The notes below the pieces were generated by a model that worked only from the letters and a program-made list of their open reading frames with translations, searched no databases and was not told the DNA's origin. A program made the translations under genes and the position numbers. From contig NZ_CAJTMT010000021.1 of NCBI RefSeq assembly GCF_910577345.1, positions 1 through 55,672 of the forward strand: 55,672 nt of DNA. The letters run 5' to 3'. Each line of letters begins with the position of its first letter. Within the stretch, counting starts at the first letter, position 1. Below, one piece after another: positions 42,948-52,691 of the stretch. The DNA comes from an uncultured Duncaniella sp. GTDB lineage: Bacteria; Bacteroidota; Bacteroidia; Bacteroidales; Muribaculaceae.

Positions 42948-43580
42948 ATGACCGCCATGAGCCTTTCAATCAAAATCTGCGGGATGGCCGATGCCGGAAA
43001 TATCCGTGAGGCGATGGCCCTGTGTCCCGATTACCTCGGTCTGATTTTTCATCCCGCCTCACCTCGAAATGCCTGCAATCTGAATCCGGAAGAGCTTGCC
43101 GGGGTTAGGGAGGCGATTAAATTCGTCGGAGTGTTCGTCAACCGTCCTGAGGATGAGATTCTTGCCCGTTGTGAGGCTTATCGTCTTCACGCCGTGCAGC
43201 TTCATGGCGATGAGAGCCCGGAGTTTTGCCATTCGCTGCGTGGCCGTGGATTTGAAATCTGGAAAGCGGTTGGTATTGAGACTGTTGGCGACATCAACTC
43301 ATTGGAGAGATATGCCGCTTGCGTCGATCGCTTTGTTTTCGACCGCAAAAGCCCGCGACACGGCGGCACCGGAAAGAAATTCGACTGGAGCCTCCTCGCG
43401 TCCTATAGTCTCCCGGTCGGCTTCATGCTCGGCGGCGGAATAGGACCGGAAGATGCAGATGCCATCGCAGCGCTGCGTCACCCACAGCTCGTCGGTATTG
43501 ACCTGAACAGCCGTTTTGAACTTTCGCCGGGAATAAAGGACATTGGACTTCTGAACGCTTTTTTGAAAAGTCTCGGATAG
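42948..43580 (+). CDS. trpF: Phosphoribosylanthranilate isomerase
   Basis: The 210-residue TIM barrel performs the Amadori rearrangement before TrpC. The start KICGMADAGNIREA contains the catalytic Cys, and VFVNRP, VQLHGDE and the late LGGGIGPED match the family. ATGs at 42948 and 42957 are both possible starts. It lies between trpC and trpA. Confidence 0.94.
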   Translation: MTAMSLSIKICGMADAGNIREAMALCPDYLGLIFHPASPRNACNLNPEELAGVREAIKFVGVFVNRPEDEILARCEAYRLHAVQLHGDESPEFCHSLRGRGFEIWKAVGIETVGDINSLERYAACVDRFVFDRKSPRHGGTGKKFDWSLLASYSLPVGFMLGGGIGPEDADAIAALRHPQLVGIDLNSRFELSPGIKDIGLLNAFLKSLG

Positions 43581-43650
43581 AAATAATTACAAATCTAAGC
43601 GTGGATTTATCACTTTTGAATGACCCTCGCGATAAAAAAACATACAAAAA

Positions 43651-44427
43651 ATGAACAGAATAGATAAGCTTTTCGCCCGTAAGAACAGCGATATACTTTC
43701 GATATATTTCACATGCGGCTATCCGCAGAAAGATTCGACCGTCGATGTCATCAAAGCCCTTGCCGATGGTGGGGTCGATATGATTGAAGTCGGTGTCCCA
43801 TTTTCCGACCCTATGGCTGACGGTCCCGTGATTCAGGAAAGTTCCACCGTTGCACTGCGCAACGGCATGAATCTCCACCTTCTTCTGGATCAGGTCGAAG
43901 AAGCGCGTCGCACCGTCACCGACATCCCTATGGTACTCATGGGCTATCTGAACCCCATGATGCAATATGGCATCGAACCGCTTTTCAAGCGTTGTAAGGA
44001 GATTGGCATTGATGCAATCATCATCCCCGACCTCCCGTTTCATGAATACATGCGCGACATCCGCAGTCTCTGCCGGAAGTATGACCTTCCGATGATAATG
44101 CTGATAACACCCGAGACTTCCGACGAGCGCATCCGCCTCATTGATGAGAACTGCGACGGCTTCATCTACATGGTATCCGCGGCAGCCACAACCGGCACAC
44201 GCGATTCATTCGGTGAGCAGCAGATTGATTATTTCCGACATGTCAACTCCCTCAGTCTCACTCATAAGCGTCTCATAGGCTTCGGAATTTCCAATCCATC
44301 CACCCTCGGCGAAGCCTTCACCTACGCATCCGGAGCCATCGTCGGTTCGCTCTTCATCAAATGTCTCGCCAAAACCTCCACCCCCGCCGAGGCGGTGAAG
44401 CTGCTTAAAGAAACTCTTGGAGTATGA
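43651..44427 (+). CDS. trpA: Tryptophan synthase alpha chain
   Basis: The 258-residue TIM barrel cleaves indole-3-glycerol phosphate to indole, which is passed to TrpB. The signature EVGVPFSDPMADGPVIQ (about 47-63) holds the catalytic Glu and Asp, and GFIYMVSAAATTGTR near 169-183 contains loop 6. It is the last gene and is followed by a strong terminator. TrpA and TrpB sit at opposite ends of the operon, which is common in Bacteroidetes. Confidence 0.95.
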   Translation: MNRIDKLFARKNSDILSIYFTCGYPQKDSTVDVIKALADGGVDMIEVGVPFSDPMADGPVIQESSTVALRNGMNLHLLLDQVEEARRTVTDIPMVLMGYLNPMMQYGIEPLFKRCKEIGIDAIIIPDLPFHEYMRDIRSLCRKYDLPMIMLITPETSDERIRLIDENCDGFIYMVSAAATTGTRDSFGEQQIDYFRHVNSLSLTHKRLIGFGISNPSTLGEAFTYASGAIVGSLFIKCLAKTSTPAEAVKLLKETLGV

Positions 44428-44465
44428 TAGGCTATCAATAAGTTGACCGTAATATCAAAAGGCTC

Positions 44466-44509
44466 AAAAAAGTACTCCGGCATGTCATCAATGCCGGAGT
44501 ACTTTTTTT
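44466..44509. terminator. Strong terminator of the trp operon
   Basis: AAAAAAGTACTCCGGCAT (44466-44483) and ATGCCGGAGTACTTTTTTT (44491-44509) form an almost perfect 18-bp stem with a 7-nt loop. T-runs on both strands make it bidirectional. Confidence 0.92.
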
Positions 44510-44619
44510 GAACCTCTCTGATTCGATATGTCGTGAGTCAGATTGAATTGAGCGATGTAAAAACAAACTGATTGTCGGGGCAATTTTCGCAAATAGTGGA
44601 TTTATACGCCTTTTTTGCT

Positions 44620-44627
44620 TAACTTTG
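44620..44627 (+). promoter_or_regulatory. -7 promoter box of the queF-queC transcript
   Basis: TAACTTTG fits TAnnTTTG. Transcription would start near 44634, after the first in-frame ATG (44629), so the ATG at 44665 is the better start for queF. Confidence 0.6.
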
Positions 44628-44664
44628 CATGTTGATTCACTCTATCAGACTATCATTTATCCAA

Positions 44665-45135
44665 ATGCGCAACGAATCTGAACTCCAAGGGGTGTCGCTG
44701 CTCGGTAACACCGGAACAGCTTACCCCACGCAATATGCACCCGAAGTGCTTGAAACATTCATCAACAAGCACCCTGACAATGAATATCTCGTGACATTCA
44801 CCTGTCCGGAATTCACGTCGCTTTGCCCCAAGACAGGGCAGCCTGATTTCGCTAAAATCCTCATATCATATATCCCGCGTGAGAAAATGGTCGAGAGCAA
44901 GAGCCTGAAACTCTATCTCTTCAGCTTCCGCAACCACGGCGACTTTCATGAGGATTGCGTCAACATCATCATGAAGGACCTTATAGCCCTCATGGATCCA
45001 CGCTACATTGAGGTCAAGGGCATCTTCACTCCGCGTGGAGGCATAGCCATCCATCCCTTTGCCAACTATGGTGATGCTGACCACCAGCATCTGGTCAGCC
45101 AGCGCCTCCTCGCCTCCATCCCCGACAGCTTCTGA
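44665..45135 (+). CDS. queF: NADPH-dependent 7-cyano-7-deazaguanine reductase
   Basis: The ATG at 44665 (156 residues) is chosen from the promoter position; an ATG at 44629 would add 12. The enzyme reduces preQ0 to preQ1 in queuosine synthesis. The catalytic Cys54 lies in TSLCPKTGQPDFA, and the QueF signature ESKSLKLYLFSFRNHG binds NADPH. The length equals the short, single-domain QueF type. QueC, which makes its substrate, follows after 132 bp, most of it a tandem 9-bp repeat. Confidence 0.93.
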   Translation: MRNESELQGVSLLGNTGTAYPTQYAPEVLETFINKHPDNEYLVTFTCPEFTSLCPKTGQPDFAKILISYIPREKMVESKSLKLYLFSFRNHGDFHEDCVNIIMKDLIALMDPRYIEVKGIFTPRGGIAIHPFANYGDADHQHLVSQRLLASIPDSF

Positions 45136-45153
45136 CAGCCCAAGCCGGAGGCC

Positions 45154-45225
45154 GTCGGACCAGGCGGACCAGTCTGACAAGTCCGACCGGTCCGACAAGT
45201 CTGACCAGTCCGACCGGTCCGAAAG
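45154..45225. repeat. 9-bp tandem repeat between queF and queC
   Basis: Eight units of the type GTCCGACCG / GTCTGACAA stand head to tail. The array is non-coding by position. Reverse reading would give Ser-Asp-Arg/Trp repeats, but that ORF has no other support. Confidence 0.85.
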
Positions 45226-45267
45226 CTCCCTCACCAATCATCCCCCTCCAACCCCAAGACTACAATC

Positions 45268-45915
45268 ATGGTAAAAGATACACTCCTTGTCCTCTCCGGA
45301 GGAATGGACTCAGTGACAATGCTTTGGGAATATGCCGATACCATTGCAGCCGCTGTCACTTTCCAATATGGCTCTAATCATAACCGGCGCGAGGCCGAAT
45401 GTGCCCGCTGGAACTGCAAACGCCTCGGCATAAAATGGTATGAAATCGACCTCTCCTTCATGGGAAAATACTTTCAAAGCTCGCTCCTGAGCGGTGCCGA
45501 TGCCATCCCCGAAGGAAACTATGATGATGAAAACATGCGTTCGACCGTGGTCCCGTTCCGCAACGGTATCATGCTTTCCGTGGCAGCCGGACTTGCCGAA
45601 AGTCTCGGACTGAAAAACGTCATGATAGCCAACCATTCCGGCGACCATGCCATCTATCCCGACTGCCGTCCGGAATTCATCAATTCCATGGGCGCTGCCA
45701 TAGCCGACGGGACCTACGAGCATCTTCAGCTCCTTGCTCCATACACCAATCTGTCAAAAGGTGAGATTGCCTTGCGTGGCAAGAACCTCGGCGTGGACTA
45801 TTCACACACCTATTCCTGCTATAAGGGTGGCGAACATCACTGCGGAAAGTGCGGCACATGTGTTGAGCGTCGTGAGGCTCTCGAATTTGCCGGAATCGTA
45901 CTCGACAACGACTGA
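45268..45915 (+). CDS. queC: 7-cyano-7-deazaguanine synthase
   Basis: The 215-residue ATP-dependent enzyme turns carboxy-deazaguanine into preQ0. The PP-loop motif SGGMDS is at 10-15, and the C-terminal zinc site SCYKGGEHHCGKCGTC contains four cysteines. Length is normal. Its TGA overlaps the ATG of the next gene (45913-45917). Confidence 0.95.
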   Translation: MVKDTLLVLSGGMDSVTMLWEYADTIAAAVTFQYGSNHNRREAECARWNCKRLGIKWYEIDLSFMGKYFQSSLLSGADAIPEGNYDDENMRSTVVPFRNGIMLSVAAGLAESLGLKNVMIANHSGDHAIYPDCRPEFINSMGAAIADGTYEHLQLLAPYTNLSKGEIALRGKNLGVDYSHTYSCYKGGEHHCGKCGTCVERREALEFAGIVLDND

Positions 45916-46850
45916 TGGCCCCGATGAACAACAGCTATCAGTCAGATTCCCGGCGACCGCGACGAAGACAACGCCGCAAGTTCAGCCCGCGCAAGACCAT
46001 GCGCCTTCTCCTTCCGCTCGCTCTGTTCATCGGTCTGTGTGTGGTGATGTGTACTCCCACCCATAATTCCGAGGGAGACGGTTCGCAGGTTGTGACCGCA
46101 AAGACAGGAAGCGAAGCGGTTGTGGAGGAGGAAGTTGCAAAGTCCGACCTCACAAAGCCCTCAGCAAAGAGCGAACCGAAGCCCGTGAACTACAAAAGTG
46201 TGCGCGAGTTGGAGACCGACACCGTCAGTTCCTACCTTGCCCACCTTCCGGAAATGCCTGAGCCTACCCGCCGCATTAAGGTGAACTACTTCGGTAATAT
46301 GCGCAATCATTTCAACGACAGTAACTATATCCACTGGCAGGAAGCCGAACTCTTCGGCATCGAACCGCTTTCCGACACCCGTTCCCACTGGCAACTGCGC
46401 GCTCCGATTGTGAAGGTGACAAGTTGCGAGGACTACTTCATAGATTCGCTCGTTTTCTCCCGTCCCTACCTTGTCCCGACTGCAGTTGCGCGTCTCCACG
46501 AAATCGGCCGGCGTTTCCGCGACAGTATCAACGTGCGTGGCGGTGGTGACTACCGTATAAAGGTGACAAGCCTTCTGCGCACTCCCCGCACTGTCAAACT
46601 CCTGCGCCGTCGCAACCGCAACGCAATCGACTCCTCGGTCCATCAGCTCGGCACGACGTTCGACATTTCCTACGCCTCCTTCATTGCCGACAATGCTGAT
46701 AATCCCCGCAGTGTCGACGACCTGAAAGGAATCCTCGGCGAAGTGCTTAAGGCAATGCGCGAGGAAGGGAAACTCTGGGTGAAATATGAGCACGGACAGC
46801 CATGCTTTCATATAACCGCCAGAAAAGAAGGCGAACATGAACAGCGGTAG
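45915..46850 (+). CDS. DUF5715 membrane-anchored protein (peptidase M15-like)
   Basis: The 311-residue protein has an Arg-rich cytosolic start, one membrane helix (about 32-50) and a periplasmic domain (about 90-311). The region YRIKVTSLLRTPRTVKLLRRRNRNAI... HQLGTTFDISY resembles the DUF5715 family and the D-Ala-D-Ala carboxypeptidase-like fold, with His and Asp in the right order for a metal site. A cell-wall role is possible but not shown. It is translationally coupled to queC, which is probably just position. Confidence 0.75.
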   Translation: MAPMNNSYQSDSRRPRRRQRRKFSPRKTMRLLLPLALFIGLCVVMCTPTHNSEGDGSQVVTAKTGSEAVVEEEVAKSDLTKPSAKSEPKPVNYKSVRELETDTVSSYLAHLPEMPEPTRRIKVNYFGNMRNHFNDSNYIHWQEAELFGIEPLSDTRSHWQLRAPIVKVTSCEDYFIDSLVFSRPYLVPTAVARLHEIGRRFRDSINVRGGGDYRIKVTSLLRTPRTVKLLRRRNRNAIDSSVHQLGTTFDISYASFIADNADNPRSVDDLKGILGEVLKAMREEGKLWVKYEHGQPCFHITARKEGEHEQR

Positions 46851-47002
46851 CTGTGCATTCGACCCATATATAAAAATTTTACGCCTCCATCCTGCGTTAT
46901 GATACTTTGTTTATTGTTATAATTCATGGTGGTATTATTGATTCTGCCATCCATGTCTGAACAGGCTCCTTCTACGGAGTCTCCATAAAATTTCAACGCA
47001 AT

Positions 47003-50000
47003 ATGTCCGACGATAAAAACTCTCAGCAAGTCATCCCCGACAGTGCGGCCGATACAGGTGGTGCTGCTTCCCCCCGTAAACCGTCCAAGCGTCCGAAGCC
47101 CGTTTGGGTCAAGGTGCTGCGCGCCATGCTTTGGACCATTCTTGCGGTGGTGGTCCTCGTGCTTGTGCTGATAACGGTGGCCGTGTCCTACCTGAAGCCT
47201 GAGAGATTGACTCCGTTGGTTGAAAAATATGCCAACGAGTATGTGGATGCGGATGTGAATATCGGCAGGGTGGAGATTTCTTTCTGGTCAACATTCCCCA
47301 AGTTCATTCTCGACGTGCGCGACCTCACGGTCAACAGTCATGCCTTCGATTCGCTTGCTCCGGAAATCCGCAAGGACTTGCCTCAATATGCGGATTCCCT
47401 CATTTCGGTCCGTCACTTCAACGGAGCGGTCAACATTCCCCACATTCTTGCCGGAAAAATATATCTCTATGACATCACTTTCGAGCATCCTGCTGTAAAT
47501 ATCGTGCAGGCTACCCCCGAATCTTCCAATCTGGATATTTTCCCGGAGTCGGAAGAGAAGAATGAGGATTCACCGCTGCTGATACCCGATATTGCAATCG
47601 GAACATTCTCAATACAGGGTGGTATGCCGGTGCGCTACTTCTCGCGCCCCGATTCTCTCGACATAGCTGTCAATTTCTCCACGACCTCCCTTGACGGCAA
47701 TGGTGCCCCTATATATAATGTGGATATTGCAGGTCTGACCTCCGCCTCGTTGCCTGATTTCTCGATAAGGAATCTGAGTTTCGGTGCAGACGGTAAAATC
47801 ACCTGGGACCATCATAAACCTATGATGGTTGCCCTTTCCGATTTCAAACTTTCGGCCGGAAAGGTCTCGACAGTGGTTTCGACGGATATTGACATGACCG
47901 ACGGCTTCCGTGTCAATGCCCTTGACTTCCTGCTCCCTCAAACCCCGGTGGCCGACATCATCGCTCTCATTCCGGAGGATATGCAGGGAGAACTTGCAAA
48001 AATCACCACAGACCTGAAGATAGGTATGAACGGGCGCCTTACAGCACCCTTCAATCCTGCTCATGATTCAATCCCGTCGTTTACACTGAGCCTGAACATA
48101 CCGGAGGGGAGTGGCCGTTACGAACAACTGATCCTCACCCGCTTTGCCCTTGATGCGAAAGCCGATATTGACGGTAAAGACCTTGATGGCTCGACAATCG
48201 AGTTGTCGCGGTTGCTTGCCATTGGCAAAGGTGTCGGTTTTGAACTTAACGGAGTGTTTAAGGACCTCATGTCGGATCCCTCGGCGGAGGGTTCTTTTAA
48301 AGGAGGTATAGAAATCGACCGCCTACCCTCAAAACTGCTCGAAAAACTTCCGTTCAAAATCGACGGCAGTCTTCGGGCCGATAGCCGCTTTGCTTTCCGC
48401 CGGAGCTACTTCGACAAGAAGAATTTCCATCGCATTCGCCTCACCGGTGACGCCACTCTCCGTGATTTCACCCTTTCCATGCCCGAACTTCCGGCTGACC
48501 TCTATACCGATAATGTCGAACTGAAACTCGGAACCAACTCCTCCTTTACCCGGGGAGAAGTACATGTCGATTCCCTTCTGACTGCATCATTGAAAATTGA
48601 TTCAATCTCAGCCTCGGTCACCGGCATGTTGCTTCAGGCAACGGGTGTGAAGATGGGTGTCGGGTGCCAGAATACTGCTTCATCACTTGACACTGCGCTT
48701 ATCAATCCTATCGGTGGACGCATCGTGGCTGACCGCATACTCTTCAAGTCCACCGAAGACTCCTTGCGCGTAAGATTGCGCAAACCGACTGTGGGTGCGA
48801 CAATACGTCGCTACAAGGGTGAGGAGACCAAACCCCAACTCCATCTCGACATCGCAACGGAAGGTGCCTTCTATGCTGACCGCGTCAACCGTGCGCTTCT
48901 CAGAAAGGCACTCCTCTTCGTGACTGCCAATCCCACGGATTTTTCGCAGACTCCACGCAAATCACGCCTTGCCGATTCAATCGCCAATGCCCATCCGGAA
49001 CTTTCGCAGGATTCGATCCGCACGCTTGTCGCTCTTGAAAGACGTGCTCGGCGCGCTGCAATGATGGCTGTCGACAGTGCGGCTGTGGCCGAAGGAGAGA
49101 TTATCGACATCGGCGTCGATAATTCAATGCGCCGTATGTTGCGCAGATGGGAGGCCCGTGGTATCCTGAAAGCTGAGCGCATGAGGGTGTTCACTCCCTA
49201 TTTCCCGCTGCGCAACACTCTGAGCGATTTCAACATGCGTTTCAACTCCGATTCGGTTATCATCTCCGACACTAAGATGCGCGCCGGAAAGACAAGCCTT
49301 GTCATGAACGGCAATGTCTCCAATCTCACCAAGGCTTTGACATCCGTGCGCCATACGCAGCCTTTGCGCATGGAGTTCAACCTCTCAGGCGACACCATTG
49401 AAATCAATGAGATTGCAGCCGCGGCCTTTGCGGGTGCGGCTTTCGCCGAACGCGATTCGCTGAAGACCTACGTCGCTCCCGATACTGAAAATGAAACCGA
49501 ATTGCAGACCGCAGTGTCGACGACAGGCGATTCGCTTGCCATTCTTGTCGTGCCCTCGAATGTCGAGGCAAAGGTGCATATAGCTGCCCGCGATATTTTC
49601 TACTCCAATCTTAAGTTTACCGATTTCACCGGCGACATGAATGTCCTCGGCGGTGCCATCAATCTTGAGAGCATGAATGCGCGCACCACAGTCGGAAGCA
49701 TAAACCTCAATGCCCTATATTCCGCACCTGCATCGACCGATGCATCGTTTGCCTTCGGCATGAAGCTCAACGATTTCCATATCGGGCAGTTCCTCGACCT
49801 CGTCCCGGCCATCGACTCTCTCATGCCTCTTCTCTACGACATTGACGGTATAATCAATGCCGATATTGCAGCCACGAGCCGTATAGACGAAGGTATGAAC
49901 ATTGACATCCCCTCGCTCAAAGCGGCTGTCAAGCTTTCAGGCGACAGTCTTGTCCTCGTCGATCCCGAGACCTTCCGTAAGGTGGGCAAGTGGCTGATGT

Positions 50001-50545
50001 TCAAGAATAAGAACCGCAATGTCATCGACAGCATGAATGTCGAGATGATTGTGCAGAATTCCCAGCTCGAACTCTTCCCATTCATCTTCAATCTTGACCG
50101 CTACAAGCTCGGTGTAATGGGCTCCAACGATATGGCCATGAATCTCAACTATCACGTCGCCGTACTCAAATCGCCCATCCCATTCAAGTTCGGTATCAAT
50201 ATCTCCGGAACTATGGACGACATGAAAATCCGGCTCGGCGGTGCGAAGTTCAACGAGAAGAACATGCCACGCTCAGTTGCTATTGCCGATACAACCCGAA
50301 TAAATCTCGTCAAGGAGATAGGCAACATATTCCGCCGGGGTGTGCGTGGTGCACGGATGAGCAGTATGCGTTTCGGAAATCTTCCTACCAACGCGGCTGC
50401 CGGATTGACCGATGGCAAAGCCGACACCATATCACATGCTGATTCGCTTTACTTCATACAGGAAGGGTTGATTGCCAAGCCGGACTCTGTCCCGCCCGTG
50501 GTCACCGACACCTCACAAAAGAAAAAATCCCGAAAGAAAAAATGA
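47003..50545 (+). CDS. AsmA-like envelope protein, very long
   Basis: The 1180-residue protein has a short basic cytosolic tail (about 1-35), one membrane helix (about 36-58) and a giant periplasmic region made of repeated beta segments. AsmA family features are ANEYVDADVNIGRVEISFWSTFPKFILDVRDL near 68-98 and the C-terminal AsmA_2 region (LNYHVAVLKSPIPFKFGINISG). Members of the AsmA/TamB group form long grooves that carry lipids between the inner and outer membranes. The C-terminus is lysine-rich. Its stop overlaps the next ATG (50542-50545). Confidence 0.88.
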   Translation: MSDDKNSQQVIPDSAADTGGAASPRKPSKRPKPVWVKVLRAMLWTILAVVVLVLVLITVAVSYLKPERLTPLVEKYANEYVDADVNIGRVEISFWSTFPKFILDVRDLTVNSHAFDSLAPEIRKDLPQYADSLISVRHFNGAVNIPHILAGKIYLYDITFEHPAVNIVQATPESSNLDIFPESEEKNEDSPLLIPDIAIGTFSIQGGMPVRYFSRPDSLDIAVNFSTTSLDGNGAPIYNVDIAGLTSASLPDFSIRNLSFGADGKITWDHHKPMMVALSDFKLSAGKVSTVVSTDIDMTDGFRVNALDFLLPQTPVADIIALIPEDMQGELAKITTDLKIGMNGRLTAPFNPAHDSIPSFTLSLNIPEGSGRYEQLILTRFALDAKADIDGKDLDGSTIELSRLLAIGKGVGFELNGVFKDLMSDPSAEGSFKGGIEIDRLPSKLLEKLPFKIDGSLRADSRFAFRRSYFDKKNFHRIRLTGDATLRDFTLSMPELPADLYTDNVELKLGTNSSFTRGEVHVDSLLTASLKIDSISASVTGMLLQATGVKMGVGCQNTASSLDTALINPIGGRIVADRILFKSTEDSLRVRLRKPTVGATIRRYKGEETKPQLHLDIATEGAFYADRVNRALLRKALLFVTANPTDFSQTPRKSRLADSIANAHPELSQDSIRTLVALERRARRAAMMAVDSAAVAEGEIIDIGVDNSMRRMLRRWEARGILKAERMRVFTPYFPLRNTLSDFNMRFNSDSVIISDTKMRAGKTSLVMNGNVSNLTKALTSVRHTQPLRMEFNLSGDTIEINEIAAAAFAGAAFAERDSLKTYVAPDTENETELQTAVSTTGDSLAILVVPSNVEAKVHIAARDIFYSNLKFTDFTGDMNVLGGAINLESMNARTTVGSINLNALYSAPASTDASFAFGMKLNDFHIGQFLDLVPAIDSLMPLLYDIDGIINADIAATSRIDEGMNIDIPSLKAAVKLSGDSLVLVDPETFRKVGKWLMFKNKNRNVIDSMNVEMIVQNSQLELFPFIFNLDRYKLGVMGSNDMAMNLNYHVAVLKSPIPFKFGINISGTMDDMKIRLGGAKFNEKNMPRSVAIADTTRINLVKEIGNIFRRGVRGARMSSMRFGNLPTNAAAGLTDGKADTISHADSLYFIQEGLIAKPDSVPPVVTDTSQKKKSRKKK

Positions 50546-51300
50546 TACCTCCCATACCGTTTTCAACTGAAATCCTCCGTTTTCTCGACCGTCACCATTT
50601 CGACCGGATTACGCCACGTGCGGCACTCATCGACATGGACGGCACCCTCTATGACTCAATGCCAAGCCACACCCGGGCATGGTATCGTCTCATGACCGAA
50701 GCGGGTGTTGACTGCACTCCCGAGGAATTCTATCTCTACGAAGGACGCACCGGAGCATCGACCATCAACCAGCTCTTCCTCCGCGCTTTCGGTCGCGAGG
50801 CCACCAAGGAGGAGACGGAAGCCCTCTATCAGCGCAAGACCGAATATTTCCGCGAACTTCCCCCGGTCGGTCCTATGCCGGGTGCGCTCGACATGCTGAC
50901 CGTCCTTAAGGAGACCGGGATTCAGCGTGTGCTTGTGACAGGTTCGGGACAGCGTTCGCTCATCGACCGTATCTCAGCCGATTTTCCGGGAATGTTTGAT
51001 GCCGACAAGATAATCACCTCGCGCGATGTCACTCACGGCAAACCCCATCCCGAACCCTTCATCCGTGCCATGCAGCTTGCGCGTGTGAGTCCCTCGCAGG
51101 CAATAGTCATCGAGAATGCCCCGCTCGGAGTAGAGGCCGGCGACCGTTCGGGAGCATTCACCATCGGAGTGACCACCGGTCCTATTCCTCGCGAGACTCT
51201 CGAAGAGGCAGGTGCGGCCATCGTTTTCCCATCAATGCCCGAATTTGCACGTCAGCTCCCGTCGCTCTTGCTCTCGATGCTGACAATTTCAAAAGAATAA
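50542..51300 (+). CDS. HAD-superfamily phosphatase (beta-phosphoglucomutase-like)
   Basis: The 252-residue enzyme has the HAD motifs ALIDMDGTLYDS (about 28-39, nucleophile Asp), VLVTGSGQRS, the lysine near HGKPHPEPF and IENAPLGVEAG. A helical cap of the beta-phosphoglucomutase subclass lies between motifs I and II. It hydrolyses a sugar phosphate or similar molecule; the substrate is unknown. It overlaps the AsmA-like gene by 4 bp and lies 30 nt before aroB. Confidence 0.87.
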   Translation: MIPPIPFSTEILRFLDRHHFDRITPRAALIDMDGTLYDSMPSHTRAWYRLMTEAGVDCTPEEFYLYEGRTGASTINQLFLRAFGREATKEETEALYQRKTEYFRELPPVGPMPGALDMLTVLKETGIQRVLVTGSGQRSLIDRISADFPGMFDADKIITSRDVTHGKPHPEPFIRAMQLARVSPSQAIVIENAPLGVEAGDRSGAFTIGVTTGPIPRETLEEAGAAIVFPSMPEFARQLPSLLLSMLTISKE

Positions 51301-51330
51301 AAAACTGTATCAGAAATACCCCACTTACAC

Positions 51331-52374
51331 ATGCAGACGATACTTTATACCAACAGCGTCAGTGAAGCCATCCGTGGCCTTGTCGCTGACATGAAACCGT
51401 CAAGCGTACATATCGTTACCGATACGCAGGTCGAATCGCTCGTCCTTCCTCGTCTCGGTCTGGATTATCCCGTCATTTCCGTTCCCCCGGGCGACGAGTG
51501 CAAGAATCTTGAATCACTTTCAGCCATCTGGGCAGGACTGATTGCACAGGGTGCCACACGCAAATCGCTCGTTATAAATATAGGTGGTGGTGTTGTCACA
51601 GACATGGGCGGTTTTGCCGCTGCTACATTCAAGCGCGGCATACGTTTCATCAACGTCCCGACCACCCTTCTTTCGGCTGTCGATGCGGCTGTAGGAGGAA
51701 AGACCGGCATAAATTTCGAAGGGTTCAAGAACGAAATCGGAGCCTTTGCTCCGGCCGATGCAGTGGTTATCTCGACAATGCTTTTCTCCACACTCCCTTC
51801 GGAAGAACTTCTGTCGGGCTACGCCGAGATGCTGAAACACGGTCTTCTCTCATCCGCCAAAGACTATGCCGACCTTCTTGCCTTCGACATCCTTGATGCC
51901 GATCTCGACCGACTTCTTCCGCTTCTTGAAAAAAGTGTGCGTGTCAAGGAGCGTATAGTCGAGGAGGACCCGCGTGAGCAGGGCATACGCCGTGCGCTCA
52001 ATCTCGGCCACACTGCCGGACATGCTTTCGAGTCGCTGGCCATCCGTAAGGGTAAGCCAATTCCCCACGGTCATGCGGTGGCCTTCGGTATGCTTGTGGA
52101 GATGATTCTTTCCCACACAACCGAAGCCTTCCCCTCGGCGGAACTCTACCGCTATGCCAACTATCTTAAGGAGCAGGGCTATGGCACACCCGACATCACC
52201 TGCGAGGACTATCCCGCGCTTGTAGAGCTTATGCACCATGACAAGAAGAATGATACTCCCGATAAGATTAACTTCACTCTCCTTGCAGCCCCGGGTCGCG
52301 TGTTGATTGACCGCACTGTCCCCGAAGCCGACATCCTCGCCGCCCTCGACATCTTCCGCGACCTCATGGAATAA
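51331..52374 (+). CDS. aroB: 3-dehydroquinate synthase
   Basis: The 347-residue NAD- and metal-dependent enzyme closes the ring in the second shikimate step. Motifs are GGGVVTDMGGFAAATFKRG (about 86-104), PTTLLSAVDAAVGGKTGINF (about 110-129), the metal ligands in HTAGHAFE and GHAVAFGM. Length is normal. It supplies chorismate for the trp operon. It is followed by a large hairpin element. Confidence 0.95.
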   Translation: MQTILYTNSVSEAIRGLVADMKPSSVHIVTDTQVESLVLPRLGLDYPVISVPPGDECKNLESLSAIWAGLIAQGATRKSLVINIGGGVVTDMGGFAAATFKRGIRFINVPTTLLSAVDAAVGGKTGINFEGFKNEIGAFAPADAVVISTMLFSTLPSEELLSGYAEMLKHGLLSSAKDYADLLAFDILDADLDRLLPLLEKSVRVKERIVEEDPREQGIRRALNLGHTAGHAFESLAIRKGKPIPHGHAVAFGMLVEMILSHTTEAFPSAELYRYANYLKEQGYGTPDITCEDYPALVELMHHDKKNDTPDKINFTLLAAPGRVLIDRTVPEADILAALDIFRDLME

Positions 52375-52395
52375 AAAATCATCTGGAATTAGTCG

Positions 52396-52660
52396 GGAAG
52401 GGTACATAATGACATAAGGTCAGAAGAAACATAAGTTTTTTATATCTCTGAAATTTTTGCCTTCAAAATAAATTTCGCTTTCATAACTATTGATTTTATC
52501 TATAGTTATGAGACATAGACAATAAATAATCAGCAGATTACGAAATAATCAGCAGATTACGGCGACAGATAATTCATCACGCCATAATCTGCTGATTATT
52601 TATGAATATTAATATAAAAACTTATGTCTCTTCTGACCTTTTGTCCTTATGTACCCTTCC
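52396..52660. repeat. Nested long inverted repeat, family 2 copy
   Basis: Outer arms near 52396-52444 and 52612-52660 pair over about 45 bp with a few mismatches (GGAAGGGTACATAA... and its complement). An inner hairpin uses AAATAATCAGCAGATTA, which also occurs as a direct tandem pair (52525-52560), and its complement at 52584-52600. It lies between the convergent aroB and outer-membrane protein genes. The outer arm matches 24075-24180. Confidence 0.88.
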
Positions 52661-52691
52661 TGCAATAGCTTTCTAGCGGCCGTGGAGGGAA

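Noticed and set aside
44866..45237. Minus-strand ORF giving Ser-Asp-Arg/Trp repeats
   Set aside because: The repeat part is the 9-bp tandem array and the rest is antisense to queF; no promoter or homologous feature is seen.
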